Below are positions 1 through 10,008 of a DNA stretch of 64,000 nucleotides, piece by piece (the first letter of the stretch is position 1; every line of letters begins with the position of its first letter). The notes under the pieces are model-generated. The model saw nothing but the letters and a program-made list of their open reading frames with translations, ran no database searches and was not told where the DNA came from. Source of the stretch: Corella eumyota (taxonomy: Eukaryota > Chordata > Ascidiacea > Phlebobranchia > Corellidae); the NCBI GenBank assembly GCA_963082875.1, contig OY720101.1:6510001-6574000 (forward strand), read 5' to 3'. The translations under genes and the position numbers were made by a program.

Positions 1-2630
1 TAAAAAAATATTACCGTATCATATTATCAAATGTAATATGACATGTCCCCTTCGAACTAAAGTCAAAAGGCATTAGCTTAAATTTTTGTATGGGGGACCC
101 CTCAGATAATTGCACATTTGCTCTTACATCTTATAAATAAATATCTTACTATTTGTGGTGCGTAATAATTAAAAAAAAAAATAAAAATTTAACTTTTAAG
201 GAAATTTTAAAAATTATAACCGTATCATATTATCAAATGTAATACGACACGTCCCCTTCAAGCTAAAGTTATAAGACATTAGCTTCAATTGTTGTGGGGG
301 GTCCCCACACATAATTGCACATTTGCTCTTAATCTTATAAATATATATCTTCCTTTTTGTGGTGCGTAATAATTTTAAAAAAAATAATTTTAAAAATTTA
401 ACTTTTAAGGAAACTTTAAATATTATTACCGTATCATATTATCAAAGGTAATATGACACGTCCCATTCAAGCTAAATTCATAATACTTTAGCTTAAATTG
501 TTGAGTGGGGGGACCCCACAGATTATTGCACATTTGCTCTTACATCTTATAAATAAATATCTTATTATTTGTGGTGCGTAATAATTTTAAAGAAAATAAG
601 TTTTAAAATTTTACTTTTATGAAAACTTTAAAAATTATAACCGTATCATATTATCAAATGTAATATGACACGTCCCCTTCAAGCTAAATTCATAAGACAT
701 TGGCTTCATTTGTTGAGTGGGGAGGACCCCTAAGATAATTGCACATTTGCTCTTACATCTTATAAATAAATATCTTACTATTTGTGGTGCGTATTAATTA
801 AAAAAAAAAAATAAAAATTTAACTTTTAAGGAAATTTTAAAAATTATAACCGTATCATATTATCAAATGTAATACGACACGTCCCCTTCAAGCTAAAGTT
901 ATAAGACATTAGCTTCAATTGTTGTGGGGGGTCCCCACACATAATTGCACATTTGCTCTTACATCTTATAAATATATATCTTCCTTTTTGTGGTGCGTAA
1001 TAATTTTAAAGAAAATAATTTTAAAAATTTAACTTTTAAGGAAACTTTAAATATTATTACCGTATCATATTATCAAATGTAATATGACACGTCCCATTCA
1101 AGCTAAATTCATCATACATTAGCTTAATTTGTTGAGTGGCGGGACCCCACAGATTATTGCACATTTGCTCTTACATCTTATAAATAAATATCTTACTATT
1201 TGTGGTGCATATTAATTAAAAAAAAAAAATTTAAATTTTAAGGAAACTTTAAATATTATTACCGTATCATATTATCAAATTTAATATGACACGTCCCATT
1301 CAAGCTAAATTTTTAAGACATCAGCCTAAATTATTGTGGGGGTGACCACAGCTAATTGCACATTTGCTCTTATATCTTATAAATAAATATCTTACTATTT
1401 GTGGTGCGTAATAATTTTAAAGAAAATAAGTTTTAAAATTTTACTTTTATGAAAACTTTAAATATTATTACTGTATCATATTATCAAATGTAATATGACA
1501 CGTCCCCTTCAAGCTAAATTTATAAGATATTAGCATAGATTGTTGAGTGGGGGGACCCCACAGATAATTGCACACTTGCTCTTACATCTCATAAATAAAT
1601 ATCTTACTATTTGTGGTGAGTAATAATTTTATAAGAATAATTTTAAAAATTTTACTTTTAAGGAAATTTTAATAATTATTACCGTATCATATTATCAAAT
1701 GTAATATGACACGTCCCCTTTAAGCTAAAGTTATAAGACATTAGCTTATATTGTTGAGTTGGGGGACCCCACAGATAATTGCACACTTGCTCTTACATTT
1801 TATAAATAAATATCTTACTATTTGTGGTGCGTAATAATTTTAAATAAAGTAATTTTAAAAATTTAACTTTCAAGAAAACTTTAAAAATTATTGTCGAACC
1901 TGTTTACTTTTGTCAAATTGTGCCTCCGTTAATGTAAGTTCGTTATCTAAAATTTTTGAAATCTAAGTTTATAAATGTTAGGAATTACCGTCTTTTTATC
2001 GTATTATATTAACAAATGTAATATGACGCGTCCCCATCAGGCTAAAGTCATAAGACATTAGTTTAACTTGTTGGGGGAGCCCCCACAGATAATTGCACAT
2101 TTTCTCTTACATCTTATAAATAAATATCTTACTATTTGTGTTGCGTAATAACTTTAAAGAAAATAATTTTAAAAATTTAACTTTTAAGGAAATTTAAAAA
2201 ATTATTACCGTATCGTATTATCAAATGTAATATGACATGTCCCCTTCGAACTAAAGTCAAAAGGCATTAGCTTAAATTGTTGTAGAGGGGTACCCCTCAG
2301 ATAATTGCACATTTGCTCTTACATCTTATAAATAAATATCTTACTATTTGTGGTGCGTAATAATTAAAAAAAAAATTAAAAATTTAACTTTTAAGGAAAC
2401 TTTAAAAATTATAACCGTATCATATTATCAAATGTAATACGACACGTCCCCTTCAAGCTAAAGTTATAAGACATTAGCTTCAATTGTTATGGGGGGTCCC
2501 CACACTTAATTGCACATTTGCTCTTACATCTTATAAATATATATCTTCCTTTTTGTGGTGCGTAATAATTTTAAAGAAAATAATTTTAAAAATTTAACTT
2601 TTAAGGAAACTTTAAATATTATTACCGTAT
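1..2630 (+). repeat. Satellite array, plus orientation, ~205-212 bp unit (right end)
   Basis: About 12-13 head-to-tail units, recognised by the motif ACCGTATCATATTATC at 13, 219, 428, 640, 849 and onward (spacings 206, 209, 212, 209). Each unit has, in order: an inverted repeat CATATTA-n7-TAATATG; a conserved ACACGTCCCC block; a GC-rich palindromic centre such as GTGGGGTCCCCAC; the block GCACATTTGCTCTTACATC; TATAAATAAATATC; and GTGGTGCGTAATAAT followed by an A/T tract. The array ends abruptly at 2630, inside a unit, where non-satellite sequence begins. No coding capacity is seen. Confidence 0.95.
1893..1990 (+). repeat. ~95 bp marker insert inside a satellite unit
   Basis: Between two satellite units lies a non-satellite segment beginning TGTCGAACCTGTTTAC and ending near GGAATTACCGTC, followed by a variant unit with GACGCGTCC instead of GACACGTCC. 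The same insert plus variant unit occurs inverted near 30070-30190 and 34770-34885, direct near 39065-39180, and again at 45483-45580. It therefore marks homologous positions of a higher-order repeat in both satellite arms. Confidence 0.85.
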
Positions 2631-3650
2631 TAAAAATATGCAAGTTCTTACTTCAAATTTATTCTATAAAAACAGTTATATGTACTTAACCCAAACTAGA
2701 ATCTAATTGTTTAAGCTACTATATTTATTAACTATGAGTTTTATATTACTCTAACTGTGACTATTTTCCATAAGAGGCAATATTGAAAAATACTAATACA
2801 GTCTTATAAGCTCCACATGATTCCAGTAGAAGCCTAAGAATTAACATACAACCATAAAAAGCTATAGTCCCTTTTACTATATATTAAGTGGAGGAATAAT
2901 ACATTTACAAAATAACATATAATAGGCATTAAGCTCTGAGTACTTTTGTTAATGACATCACCAGAAACAGAAGGCACCCTGCTTCCTACAAGTTTTTTTA
3001 TAAAAAAATTAAATCAAATTTTTTTTTTATATATAAACCAAACAAGAAAATTATATTTAAGAAATAAAAAAAGATTGTCAAATTTAATTTCACTAAATTA
3101 CACTTTTTCGTCTCGAATTTTTGAAAATTCATGTAATTTAATTACCCGTTCCTCCATGTAAAATGTCATGACTTTTAATAATTCCATCTTGGTAAATGTC
3201 CTTGGTTGGCCACACAAACTGATTATGTAATATACCGTACACAACCAGCAACCAGCAGTCCCTAAAAAAAGTCAAATTTGTAGAGTATCACATTTGGACA
3301 GTTTTTCAAAATATAAATTTCTTAATATTTAACAAGGCCCTATGTGCCTAAGTTTAAGCTGTGTAGTGGTGTTTGTATTGAATAGTAAATTTAGTTATTG
3401 TTTCTATTTGGCATGTATTGATGCAAAAAAAAAACATATCTCTTTATCTTATAAATGTTAAATACCACACTTAGGCTACCAAAAAGAGTTAGAACCAGAT
3501 AAAATTCACTATAAATTTATTGTTTAATTTATTCAATGCATTTCTACAATTTTTGTTATATAAACTTTAACTTGTATGTTAGGTGTAAAATAATTTATAT
3601 ATTATTTAAAAATAAAATTTAAATAACTATAAAATTAATAGTTTTTATTA
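2631..3650. repeat. Flank segment duplicated at 24655-25712
   Basis: Non-satellite sequence immediately after the array. It aligns in the same orientation with 24655-25712, with scattered substitutions and indels, and its first ~195 bp also aligns inverted with 29253-29447. The similarity to the 24.7 kb copy stops near AAAATAAAATTTAAA, exactly where a Helentron-like element sits in the other copy (25714). It holds the broken exons described at 2925-3261; apart from those, it is A/T-rich and I see no gene. Confidence 0.85.
2925..3261 (-). pseudogene. Two exons of a minus-strand gene, 3'-truncated duplicate
   Basis: On the minus strand an exon at 3261-3146 lies between TTTTTTTAG and a GTAATT donor. 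It is 116 nt, entered and left in phase 1, with a 38-codon reading containing QFVWPTKDIYQDG. A second exon begins at 2985 (after TTGTAG) and reads SRVPSVSGDVINKSTQSLMP in phase with the first. The donor present in the other copy (GTACGT at 25011) is deleted here, so the frame runs on to a stop, and the next exon is replaced by satellite. Most differences from the 25.0-25.3 kb copy are synonymous in this frame, which supports past or present coding. I do not recognise the first exon's family. An alternative open frame also crosses that exon, so the reading is not certain. Confidence 0.4.
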
Positions 3651-3694
3651 TACTAAAAAATATATTTTAAATACTATCCAACATGAATATTGCA

Positions 3695-3741
3695 ATTGGC
3701 CAATGCCAAAACGTCAGACAATTTGCCCTTTGTTACGTAAC
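3695..3741 (+). promoter_or_regulatory. Candidate promoter motifs of the P-loop/coiled-coil gene
   Basis: About 150-190 bp upstream of the ATG at 3886 there is a palindromic double CCAAT box (ATTGGCCAAT, 3695-3704), an ACGTCA half site, and a palindromic bZIP-type site GTTACGTAAC (3732-3741). These stand out from the surrounding low-complexity A/T sequence. CRE/bZIP sites are common in germ-cell promoters, which would fit a TSSK-like gene, but that link is inference. No convincing TATA box at a fixed distance is seen. Confidence 0.4.
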
Positions 3742-3885
3742 AAAAAGTACAATAGGCAATGTCAAGAAAAAAAATTTGAAAAAATTTACCCCTATTTTTG
3801 ATTATCGGAAGTTACGTTCTGTATAATCATTCTACAAGTTATCTATTTACTATTTATTTTCTACGGAAACTATTTTTATTCAAGT

Positions 3886-4697
3886 ATGAATATCCAAGGA
3901 AACGAATACTTGAAAAAACCAACCGAGTCTGAAAAGACTACATGCCAAGCTCGTGGCTATAACTTGAGCGACGATTTTCTGGGCGGAGGAGCCGCAGGAA
4001 GGGTGTTTTTAGCGACACCAACCAAAGATCAAGTCGCCAGAAACCCCAAAATTGGTCTCATTCCCTACGAATCAAAGGTAGAGTTGTGTCTTTTATCATA
4101 ACCGCCTATCGTAATGTAATATAATGACGTAGGTTTGTTGGTAACCAATTTATTTTCTTTCCGAAATGGAGATGATAGAACTTAAGATCAGAGAATTTCA
4201 ATGCAAGATCGAGATGCTTCAAAGCCAAAACAAAATGCATGAGATTGAATTAAAAAGAAAAGAGGTTCAAGCAAAATATGAGAAACAAAAGAGATCTGAG
4301 GCAAAAGTTAGTTGAGACAATGATTGTATTATATGATCATTGGTCGAGATAAAAGTTTAATTTAATGCAAAATTGTTGTTGTAGGTTTTGTGTTTATAAA
4401 AGTAATCTAATAACAAAACTTAACATCAGAGTTTAAACTTAAAACTTGATCTTATTTTGTAGGAATCGTGCAGAAAATGCTCTTCAAAGCAAAATAATAA
4501 AGCAAATGTAAATGACCCTTTAGACAAATGTTCTAATGGTACGTTATCAGTATAAATCAAAAAAGTTTATCTACTAAACTAAATTAGCAACTTGATGATA
4601 ACACCAAAATGTCTTGTTCTTAGGCGAAGAAAAACGATTCAACATAAGATCTCGAATGAAGAAAAGAAAAACAAAAGCCAGCAAATTCCAACCCTGA
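3886..4697 (+). CDS. Four-exon gene: kinase-like glycine loop joined to a basic coiled coil
   Basis: Exons 3886-4077, 4172-4306, 4463-4538 and 4624-4697 join in phase (0, 0, 1) through GT-AG introns of 94, 156 and 85 bp, giving 158 aa. Residues 32-40 (LGGGAAGRV, then FLA) match the protein-kinase glycine loop GxGxxGxV. The preceding RGYNL and the following ATPTKDQVARNPKIG resemble the start of testis-specific Ser/Thr kinases (TSSK). The kinase domain then stops: there is no VAIK lysine, HRD or DFG. Residues 65-109 are charged and helix-forming (IELKIREFQCKIEMLQSQ), coiled-coil-like; exon 3 has a CxxC (ESCRKC), and the tail is Lys/Arg-rich. Exon 4 stays open in another frame to 4792, so a small frameshift there is possible. 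Likely a truncated or chimeric kinase derivative, not an active kinase; the function is unknown. Confidence 0.62.
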
Positions 4698-4829
4698 AGA
4701 AAGGGGTCAAATCGCGCTTTCGTTATCAAGGAGGATTAAAACGTTCGGAGAAACAAAAGGACAACAAAAAAATCAATTTAAAACATCTTTAGCCTATAAA
4801 ACCGAGACAAATGTGTTACTGGAAGTTCT

Positions 4830-5600
4830 ATGGGGCTAAAGCGCGAGATTTAGCCCTTCGAAATTCCGGTACACTTACGAAAAAACTACAATTGACTTCA
4901 AACCAACAACAATTATAACTTTCAAAACCTTACAAGTACGTCACTGAAAGTTCTTAAAGTAAAGCGCGAGATTTAGTTTAAAGACTCTCCAGTACATTTA
5001 AAGAAAAATCATCACTGACAACATCAACAACAATTACAACTTCGAAACATTTCAAGAATGTCACTGGAAGATTTCAAATTAAAGCGCGAGATTTAGTTTG
5101 AAAACTTTTCAGTACATTTAAAGAAGAACAGCAACTAACATCATACCAACACCAAATTAAATTTCCAAAACATTTCAAGAATGGTACTGTTAGGCTAAAG
5201 CGCGAGATTTAGCCCTTAGAACTTTCAGTATACCTAAAGAAAAATCATAAATGAAATTAAACAACGAAAATGAATTTCAAAACTTTTTAAGAGTGTTACA
5301 GGAAGATTTTGAATTAAAGCGCGAGCTTTAGTTTGAAGACTCTCCAGTACATTTAAGGAAATATCATCACTGACAACAAATCAGCATCAACAATATTCTT
5401 CAAAACATCACGAGAATGTTACGTAAAGTTTCTCAAAGTAAAGCGCGAGATTTAGTTTGAGGACTTTCCACTACATTTAAAGAAGAACGGCAACAAACAT
5501 CATACTGACAACCCGAAAATATTTCTAAAACATTTCGAGAATGTTACTGAAAGTTCCAAGGCTAAAGCGCGAGATTTAGATCTAAGAACTTCCAGTAGGC
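4830..5600 (+). repeat. ~120 bp tandem repeat with conserved hairpin core (7 units)
   Basis: Seven units with the core TAAAGCGCGAGATTTA; the GCGCGAG begins at 4841, 4964, 5084, 5200, 5319, 5443 and 5567 (spacings 123, 120, 116, 119, 124, 124). Outer parts (CAGTACATTTAAAGAA, CATTTCAAGAATGTCACT) have diverged more than the core. The core folds as CTAAAG-C-GCGA-G-ATTTAG: a GNRA-type tetraloop closed by C-G, a G/A mismatch, then an A/T stem. Flanks pair as GGCTAAA/TTTAGCC in units 1 and 4, and as AAATTAAA/TTTAGTTT with one G-T wobble in unit 3. Unit 5 changes the mismatch to G-C. It lies just downstream of the four-exon gene, so it may be in its 3' UTR. Read as protein, one frame gives a recurrent KARDL motif but is interrupted in most units. 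Confidence 0.85.
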
Positions 5601-5887
5601 TACATTTAAAAAGACCAGTAATTTACACCAATAAAGAAGTAGTTAACATAACACCAAAAATTAACGAACACCAATTAGAATTTTGTACGTCCTACCAACA
5701 ACGACCTCCGAAAACGTTTCTCCTTCAGAAAGACTCTTGTGAAATACGAAAATCATTGCGCGATTTAGCGAAAAATAACGCTGGCCAAAAATACATTATT
5801 GTATATTTATCGCCTATTTATAAAAAATTCGATTTTTTAATAAAATCCTACCAAAAAATTGTGTGTTTATTTAGAATACTTAAGTAA
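5456..5887 (+). CDS. ATG-less 143-codon open frame overlapping the last repeat unit
   Basis: A frame open from 5456 (after a TAG) to TAA 5885-5887 has no ATG, so it could only be an internal or terminal exon or a remnant. It begins inside repeat unit 6, passes unit 7 (ENVTESSKAKARDLDLRTSS) and continues 90 codons beyond the repeats, including SCEIRKSLRDLAKNNAGQKY and YLSPIYKKFDFLIKSYQKIV. A run this long without stops is unexpected in such A/T-rich DNA. Earlier repeat units carry the same KARDL reading but with stops and frame changes, so this may be the surviving end of a decayed repeat protein. A poly(A) signal AATAAA at 5839-5844 precedes the stop, which argues that part of it is 3' UTR. 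I do not recognise a family. Confidence 0.3.
   Translation, partial: FEDFPLHLKKNGNKHHTDNPKIFLKHFENVTESSKAKARDLDLRTSSRLHLKRPVIYTNKEVVNITPKINEHQLEFCTSYQQRPPKTFLLQKDSCEIRKSLRDLAKNNAGQKYIIVYLSPIYKKFDFLIKSYQKIVCLFRILK
5839..5844 (+). terminator. Candidate poly(A) signal AATAAA
   Basis: The first good AATAAA downstream of the four-exon gene and its hairpin repeat. If used, it would give a transcript whose 3' UTR carries all seven hairpin cores. A/T-rich DNA yields such hexamers by chance, so support is weak. Confidence 0.3.
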
Positions 5888-5994
5888 AAACTTGTTATTT
5901 AAAAGCAAAACTTTTGTTAAGGCCTATGAATAATAGATCACAAATTATTTTCAAAGTTAATGCATTGACTGTTAAATAACTATAAGTCACTTAC

Positions 5995-6488
5995 CTCTAA
6001 GCATTTCAGTTTGGCATTTTCTTGTAAAACCTTTTGCATTCTGACATATTGCTTAAATACCGTTAAATAAAGTAGGCTACCACACAAAAATCTAAAAAAG
6101 CAGTTGTCAATCTACTAATAAATACAAAAAAGTTGAACCAACATCAATAAACTATCAAAAACTTGTTTAAACATAGAATAGACCACAACATTAACATATA
6201 TTTACTAAAACAAAATGGCATACTGTTGGTGTTGATTAAAGTGTTTATATTAACGTCATAGCACATGCATTGTCTTTGTTCCCATAATGCATTTTCCCTA
6301 AGTTATACTTGGGAGTTGTGGTTCTGAAACCTCGTGGCTACTAATAAACTTACAAAGATAATAAACAAAATATCATTATTATTAACACTTGGCTTAATAG
6401 CTATACTCATTACTGCCAAACAGGCCATTGCAAAAAATACCTAACGCTAGACTTACTTACATGGCATCTGTCCAAAAGATGTCAAGTA
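5995..6488 (-). CDS. Candidate minus-strand mini-exons of an unrecognised gene
   Basis: On the minus strand, 6051-5995 (57 nt) lies between an AAG acceptor and a consensus donor GTAAGTGACT. One frame reads QYVRMQKVLQENAKLKCLE, a heptad-like helix; a second frame is also open. A 28-nt candidate exon at 6488-6461 lies between AATTTTAG and GTAAGTAAG. The donors are unusually good for this A/T-rich region. The phases of the two exons fit together only in the second frame, so they may not belong to one transcript. No ORF long enough to identify a family is present. The rest of 5888-6750 shows nothing else I can support. Confidence 0.25.
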
Positions 6489-6761
6489 CTAAAATTTCCG
6501 TTAAATGTTGTTTTTAGACTCGTATAAAACGTTAATTAAAAGTTGCTGTGGTACACAAAAATATTTGCTAGCTTAACTAAAGCACAAAGTCTACAATTCC
6601 TTAGTAAGGACTGCGCAAAAGAAAAAACACTGCAGGCAACCTACAAAATCCTCAAGCAAATCATTTTTAAATTGCCTTTTAAACAAAAAGCGCTGTTAAA
6701 ATAGCGTGGCAAACACGTGTATAAATATATCAGTACATTTAAAAAATTACCAATTTATTAT

Positions 6762-7025
6762 GGTTCGAAATCTTAGATTTCGAAACATATTGTTATTGTC
6801 TTTATATTTATTATGGTTCGAAATCTTAGATTTCGAAACATATTGTTATTGTCATATACTTATTATTATGGTTCGAAATCTTAGATTTCGAAACATATTG
6901 TTATTGTCATTATACTTATTATGGTTCGAAATCTTAAATTTCGAAACATATTGTTATTGTCAGTGTATTTATTATTATTATTATGGTTCGAAATCTTAGA
7001 TTTCGAAACATATTGTTATTGTCAG
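6762..7025 (+). repeat. Palindromic minisatellite (5 copies), 5' module of Helentron-like elements
   Basis: Five copies starting at 6762, 6815, 6870, 6923 and 6985 of GGTTCGAAATCTTAGATTTC followed by GAAACATATTGTTATTGTC, separated by TTA/ATT microsatellite. The core TTCGAAATC-TTA-GATTTCGAA is a 9-bp-arm palindrome. ATGGTTCGAAAT is the exact inverse of ATTTCGAACCAT near the right end of the downstream elements, so it behaves as a subterminal inverted repeat. The ORF over it is only translated repeat. Confidence 0.85.
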
Positions 7026-7027
7026 TG

Positions 7028-7059
<32 letters not shown>

Positions 7060-7060
7060 G

Positions 7061-8217
7061 TTTTTATTCTTTCTAGTCAGAATTTTGAAAGACGATAACT
7101 TTTGTTCTTTAAAACTAAAAGTTCTAAATTTTTAGTATGTTTGTTATTATCCCAACGAATCGCAAACCTCCTATTTACGACATTTAATTATCACTAATTA
7201 CTAATTAATAGGTGTTTGTTTATTAAAATTTAAAGGTTGTTATTAATTTTTTAAATCTTGGTCAATTGTATATTATGATATTACTAACTCAAAAATAAAT
7301 TAAAATTTTAATTTTTATCACTAATTACTTAAATATAGGTGTTTATTTATTAAAATTTAAAATTTGTTATTTATTTTTTAACTCTTGGTCAATTGTATAT
7401 CATGATATCAGTAACTCAAAAATGAATTAAAATTTTAATTTTTATTACTAATTACTAATTAAAAGGTGTTTCTTTATTAAAATTTAAAGGTTGTTATTAA
7501 TTTTTCAAATCTTGGTCAATTGTATATCATAATATTAGTAACTCAAAACTGAATTAAAATTTTAATTTTTAATCACTAAATACTAATTAATAAGTGTTTG
7601 TTTATTTAAATTTAAAGGTTGTTGTTAATTTTTTAAATTTTTGTCAATTGTATATTATGATATTAGTAACTCAAAAATAAATTAAAATTTTAATTTTTGA
7701 CACTAATTACTAATAAATAGGTGTTTGTTTATTTAAATTTAATGATTGTTATTAGATTTTTAAATTTTGGTCAGTTATATGTTATAATATTTATAACTTA
7801 AAAATGAAATAAAAATTAATTCTTTTTGTTTATTATATTTAAATGCTTGTTTGTTGATTAAAAGTTAAAGTCCGATATTAAGCATTAAACATTTGGTATG
7901 ATGTATTTTAAAATATGAGTAGTTGAAAAATAAGTTTCAATTGTTTATCATATTTAAATGCTTGTTTATTTAATTTAAATCAAAAATCAATTTTAGGAAT
8001 TTAAAATTTGGTATAATCTATATCCTGGTATAAACAACTTAGAACTGCGTTATATATTAGTTTTGTGTGTATAGTATATATAAATGCTTGTTTGTTTATT
8101 CAAAGATATGTAATATTCTTAGTTAATGTTTATGCATATCTTTTTTTATTTATAGAAATTTATGTTAAAAATAATCAAATAATTTCGAACCATATTTTAT
8201 TTATCAAATAAATCTAG
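7061..8217 (+). mobile_element. Non-autonomous Helentron/HINE-like element, full copy 1
   Basis: Begins TTTTTATTCTTTCTAGTC, carries about five ~125 bp core repeats (TCACTAATTACTAATTAATA ... TTGGTCAATTGTATATCATG), then a unique 3' part. It ends with the subterminal inverted repeat ATTTCGAACCAT, a short hairpin ATTTA-TCAAA-TAAAT and CTAG. Subterminal inverted repeats, central tandem repeats, a 3' hairpin with CTAG (CTRR-like), head-to-tail arrays and the lack of target-site duplications fit Helitron/Helentron-associated elements (HINE/DINE-1-like). No Rep/helicase is encoded; family assignment is inference. Confidence 0.6.
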
Positions 8218-8226
8218 TTATTATTG

Positions 8227-9382
8227 TTTTTATTCTTTCTAGTCAGAATTTTGAAAGACGATAACTTTTGTTCTTTAAAACTAAAAGTTCTAAATTTTTA
8301 GTATGTTTGTTATTATCCCAACGAATCGCAAACCTCCTATTTACGACATTTAATTATCACTAATTACTAATTAATAGGTGTTTGTTTATTAAAATTTAAA
8401 GGTTGTTATTAATTTTTTAAATCTTGGTCAATTGTATATTATGATATTACTAACTCAAAAATAAATTAAAATTTTAATTTTTATCACTAATTACTTAATA
8501 ATAGGTGTTTATTTATTAAAATTTAAAATTTGTTATTTATTTTTTAACTCTTGGTCAATTGTATATCATGATATCAGTAACTCAAAAATAAAATAAAATT
8601 TTAATTTTTATCACTAATTACTAATTAAAAGGTGTTTCTTTATTAAAATTTAAAGGTTGTTATTAATTTTTCAAATCTTGGTCAATTGTATATCAAGATA
8701 TTAGTAACTCAAAACTGAATTAAAATTTTAATTTTTAATCACTAAATACTAATTAATAAGTGTTTGTTTATTGAAATTTAAAGGTTGTTGTTAATTTTTT
8801 AAATTTTTGTCAATTGTATATTATGATATTAGTAACTCAAAAATAAATTAAAATTTTAATTTTTGACACTAATTACTAATAAATAGGTGTTTGTTTATTT
8901 AAATTTAATGATTGTTATTAGATTTTTAAATTATTGTCAGTTATATGTTATAATATTTATAACTTAAAAATGAAATAAAAATTAATTCTTTTTGTTTATT
9001 ATATTTAAATGCTTGTTTGTTGATTAAAAGTTAAAGTCCGATATCAAGCATTAAACATTTGGTATGGTGTATTTTAAAATATAAGTAGTTGAAAAATAAG
9101 TTTTAATTGTTTATCATATTTAAATGCTTGTTTATTTAATTTAAATCAAAAATCAATTTTAGGAATTTAAAATTTGGTATAATCTATATCCTGATATAAA
9201 CAACTTAGACTGCGTTATATATTAGTTTTGTGTGTATAGTATATATAAATGCTTGTTTGTTTATTCAAAGATATGTAATATTCTTAGTTAATGTTTATGC
9301 ATTTCTTTTTTTATTTATAGAAATTTATGTTAAAAATAATCAAATAATTTCGAACCATATTTTATTTATCAAATAAATCTAG
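8227..9382 (+). mobile_element. Helentron/HINE-like element, full copy 2
   Basis: Nearly identical to the preceding element at a displacement of 1166 bp, head to tail. Both have the CAGAATTTTGAAAGACGATA start subtype and end in the same hairpin plus CTAG (9379-9382). This is a tandem rolling-circle-like pair or a later tandem duplication. Confidence 0.6.
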
Positions 9383-9388
9383 TTATTA

Positions 9389-9985
9389 TTTTTATTCTTT
9401 CTAGTCCCAATTTTGAAAGAAGATATCTTTAGTTCCTTAGAATTTAAAAATCTGAAATTTTAGTATGTTGTTTATTATCAGATTATGTTTTCATTCTCCT
9501 ATTTACAACATTTAATTATTACTAATTACTAATTAATAAGTGTTTATTTATTAAAATTTAAAGGTTGTTATTAATTTTTTAAATCTTGGTCAATTGTATA
9601 TCATGATATTGGTAACTCAAAAATGAATTAAAATTATAATTTTTATCACTAATTACTTATTAATAGGTATTTATTTATTATAATTTAAAATTTGTTATTA
9701 ACTTTTTAAATTTTGGTCAATTGTATATCATGATATTAGTAACTCAAAAACGAATTAAAATTTTAATTTTTATCACTAATTACTAATTAATATGTGTTTG
9801 TTTATTAAAATTTAAGGGTTGTTATTAACTTTTTAAATCTTGGTCAATTGTATATCATGATATTACTAACTCAAAAATGAAATAAAATTAAAATTTTCAT
9901 CACTAATTACTAATTAATGGGTGTTTGTTTATTCAAATTTAAAGATTGATATTAGGTTTTTAAATTTTGGTCGGTTATATCTTAT
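9389..9985 (+). mobile_element. Helentron/HINE-like element, 3'-truncated
   Basis: Starts with the CCCAATTTTGAAAGAAGATA subtype, followed by four core repeats. It breaks off at GGTCGGTTATATCTTATTA, where ATT microsatellite and the next element begin. The 3' hairpin and CTAG are missing. Confidence 0.55.
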
Positions 9986-10008
9986 TATTATTATTTTTAT
10001 TATTATTA

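Noticed and set aside
94-166. snRNA-type promoter (octamer-like ATTTGCTC plus TATAAATA) in each satellite unit
   Set aside because: The octamer match is poor and the TATA-like string is expected in such A/T-rich DNA; there is no transcript-like structure downstream.
2946-3161. 71-aa plus-strand ORF next to the satellite
   Set aside because: It is antisense to the inferred minus-strand exons, low-complexity, and interrupted in the 25 kb paralogue.
4592-4792. 66-aa ORF as an independent gene
   Set aside because: Its ATG lies in intron 3 and most of it is exon 4 read in another frame; kept only as a possible sign of a frameshift or alternative end of the four-exon gene.
6706-6999. 97-aa ORF over the minisatellite
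   Set aside because: It is the translation of five palindromic repeat units plus TTA microsatellite; its period equals the DNA period and nothing upstream suggests a gene.
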